A stretch of DNA of 64,000 nucleotides from Polyangiaceae bacterium (GTDB taxonomy: Bacteria; Myxococcota_A; Polyangia; Polyangiales; Polyangiaceae). Shown piece by piece: positions 62,465 to 64,000 of the stretch. The translations under genes and the position numbers were made by a program. The notes beneath the pieces are model-generated. The model was not told the DNA's origin, searched no databases, and was given only the letters and a program-made list of their open reading frames with translations. The stretch is from contig JAWKRG010000014.1 of NCBI GenBank assembly GCA_041389725.1, positions 228,054-292,053 of the forward strand, given 5' to 3'. Numbering within the stretch: position 1 is the stretch's first letter; every line of letters begins with the position of its first letter.

Positions 62465-64000
62465 CTACCCGCACCGAGGGCACCACTTGCCGCTTTGTAC
62501 GGTGGCTTCCACGGCGCGCCAGGTGTGGCCGCGGGCGCATTGCCAGCGCAGGGGCTTGTCGGCGAAAGGGTGGCTGGCCGACAGGCACAGCCCGCCGCGC
62601 TTGCGTGCGAGGGCGCTGACGCGGGCGATGCCTTCATCGGGGTGGGACTCGACGCAGCGTGGGCACCAGGAGCCTTTTCGAAGCAGCGCGGGGGTTGCGC
62701 GCCACTCGTGGCCCTTCGCGCAGCTCCAGCGCAGCTTGACGCGGACTCCGGCGTAGCGCTTTGACAAGCACTCGCCGCCGCGCTTCTCGGCGATCTGCTT
62801 CATTGTTTCCAGGGTCAGGGGCGCGCGCCCCGAGCAGTGCGGACACCAACTGCCTTGGCGAATGGATGAGCCCTTGGCCTCCCACTCGTGGCCAATGCCA
62901 CAGCGCCAGGGCACGTACTCCTGCAACGTGGTGTACTCCTGGGCCAGGCACTCACCGCCGCGTTCGGCTGCCATCAGCTGCAGATCTTCCAACCCGATGG
63001 GGTCGCGCGGGGCACCCTGGCGACTGCGCGCACACTTCGGGCACCAACCCCTTCGAACGTTTGCCGCGCGCGTGGACCAACGGTGCCCCTTCGCACACAC
63101 GAAGGTGAGCGGCTCAGTCGAGTTCACGTAGCGCTTGCTCACGCACTCGCCACCGCGGGCCTTGGCTAGCGCGCGGAACTCCTCGAGCTTGGGGCGGCGG
63201 GTATGGGCGCACTCGGGACACCAACCGCCAGCAGTGACGGCCGCCGAACTCATCGAGAACTCGTGACCTTGTTGACAGCGCCAGCGCAGGGGCTTGCCCG
63301 CTAGCTCGTAGCCGGGCGAAAGGCACTCGCCCCCGCGTTTCTGAGCGAGTCGCTTGTGCTCCGAGAGGATGAAGCCACCGACGTTCTTGGCTCCGCGCCG
63401 GCTGCAGAAGTGACACCAGCGGCCCCGGGCGACTTCTGCCGGAGCGAGCGAGAACTCGTGGCCCTCGTCGCAGCGCCAGAGGAGCTTCGTCGAGCTGTTG
63501 CTGTACTCCGTGCTCAGGCACTTGCCGCCGCGTTCTTTGGCGAGCGCGCGCATGCCTGTGATGGTGCCTTTGCGGCGCCCCCAGCATACCGGGCACCAGG
63601 TTCCCGAGTTCATGAGCTGCGCACCGGTCGCGCGCCAGCGGTGGCCCTTGTCGCAACGCCACGTCAGGTGGTGGTTGACGGTGACGAAACGCTTGCTGAC
63701 GCATTGCCCGCCGCGCTCCTTCGCCAGAGCCTGCATGTCTTCGAGGCTGTAGCGCGGCATTCGGGCGCAGCGTGGGCACCAAGCGTTGCCGCTCTTGATG
63801 CGGGTGGCGGGCGCTGTCCACGTATGACCATGCTCACAACGCCAGCGCACGGGTTCGCTGCCGCTCTTCATCGTCTTGGCGAGGCACTCGCCGCCGCGGG
63901 CGCGGGCGAGCTTGCGCGCTTCCGCAAGTGAGAGTGGCACGTTGTGCGCACAGCGATGGCACCAGCGTCCCGAGCGGATGCTGCTCGGCGGGGCCGACCA
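62465..64000 (-). CDS. Long zinc-ribbon repeat protein (runs off the right edge)
   Basis: At least eight tandem units of about 55-60 residues share the form ARERGGECLSKxY, LxWRCxxGHxWxA, GxWCPxCxxR. Each has two Cys pairs and is a treble-clef or zinc-ribbon unit like those of DUF4379-type proteins. The frame is still open at 64000 (WSAPPSSIRSGRWCHRCAHN), so the N-terminus is outside. Such repeats occur with restriction-like or homing-type nucleases, which could lie in the missing part. Function unknown. Confidence 0.8.
   Translation of the reverse strand, partial: WSAPPSSIRSGRWCHRCAHNVPLSLAEARKLARARGGECLAKTMKSGSEPVRWRCEHGHTWTAPATRIKSGNAWCPRCARMPRYSLEDMQALAKERGGQCVSKRFVTVNHHLTWRCDKGHRWRATGAQLMNSGTWCPVCWGRRKGTITGMRALAKERGGKCLSTEYSNSSTKLLWRCDEGHEFSLAPAEVARGRWCHFCSRRGAKNVGGFILSEHKRLAQKRGGECLSPGYELAGKPLRWRCQQGHEFSMSSAAVTAGGWCPECAHTRRPKLEEFRALAKARGGECVSKRYVNSTEPLTFVCAKGHRWSTRAANVRRGWCPKCARSRQGAPRDPIGLEDLQLMAAERGGECLAQEYTTLQEYVPWRCGIGHEWEAKGSSIRQGSWCPHCSGRAPLTLETMKQIAEKRGGECLSKRYAGVRVKLRWSCAKGHEWRATPALLRKGSWCPRCVESHPDEGIARVSALARKRGGLCLSASHPFADKPLRWQCARGHTWRAVEATVQSGKWCPRCG

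Noticed and set aside
62465..64000. CRISPR array from regularly spaced similar blocks
   Set aside because: The blocks are coding repeats with variable third positions, and the reading frame is open throughout.

Overview
The window is GC-rich and densely coded. It looks like a piece of a Myxococcota chromosome, most likely order Polyangiales. The signs are two zinc-ribbon Ser/Thr protein kinases, paired formylglycine-generating-enzyme-like proteins, a large secreted subtilase with FG-GAP repeats and a MYXO-CTERM-like tail, Gly-rich and collagen-like lipoproteins, and strong third-position GC bias. The taxon is inferred from gene content; no rRNA is present.

Region 1 (1-31 kb) is mostly core-like genes: the 5' part of uvrA, two SUMF1-family genes, a CAU tRNA, a C4 zinc-ribbon coiled-coil protein, a kinase, a PrkA-type kinase, an APC permease and a TonB-like protein. 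A second CAU tRNA follows, with its 3' end duplicated downstream. Then come a cyclopropane-fatty-acid synthase and a coupled MerR / hemolysin III / lipase-like hydrolase / small-protein operon. A giant subtilase follows a REC-XRE regulator. Next are a small HD alarmone-hydrolase-like gene and a selD that reads through an in-frame UGA with a SECIS-like hairpin, so it is itself a selenoprotein gene. Tryptophanase faces an Rrf2 regulator. A second kinase and several small secreted proteins end the region.

Region 2 (31-41.8 kb) is an accessory strip. It holds a radical SAM/SPASM enzyme coupled to a Gly-rich lipoprotein, several toxin-antitoxin pairs (VapBC, DUF433/DUF5615, RelE/ParE type, and decayed VapC modules), a nucleotidyltransferase pair, an S23-like four-helix-bundle protein behind a strong hairpin, a frameshifted DUF4143 ATPase, and three copies of a GC-rich dispersed repeat.

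Region 3 (41.8-46 kb) is a minus-strand operon: epimerase, GT4 glycosyltransferase, a second radical SAM/SPASM protein and a WG-repeat protein. All but the epimerase are broken by single-base indels that look like homopolymer deletions, so sequence error must be considered beside real decay.

Region 4 (46-60.5 kb) is a candidate defence island on the minus strand. It contains a PD-(D/E)XK nuclease, an Mrr-like restriction enzyme with an N-terminal winged helix, an Avs-like STAND NTPase of about 1,765 residues with an N-terminal nuclease-like domain, an unrecognised 556-residue protein, and a PLD-type nuclease coupled to it. An IS3-family element with a GGG target duplication sits inside the PLD gene. 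Removing it rejoins two open frames into one protein of about 860 residues. The last 3.5 kb carry a collagen-like lipoprotein, a HIRAN protein and a long zinc-ribbon repeat protein that runs off the window. A short motif, two TTGMGCAA-like octamers spaced 11 bp, recurs in four non-coding or gene-edge positions.
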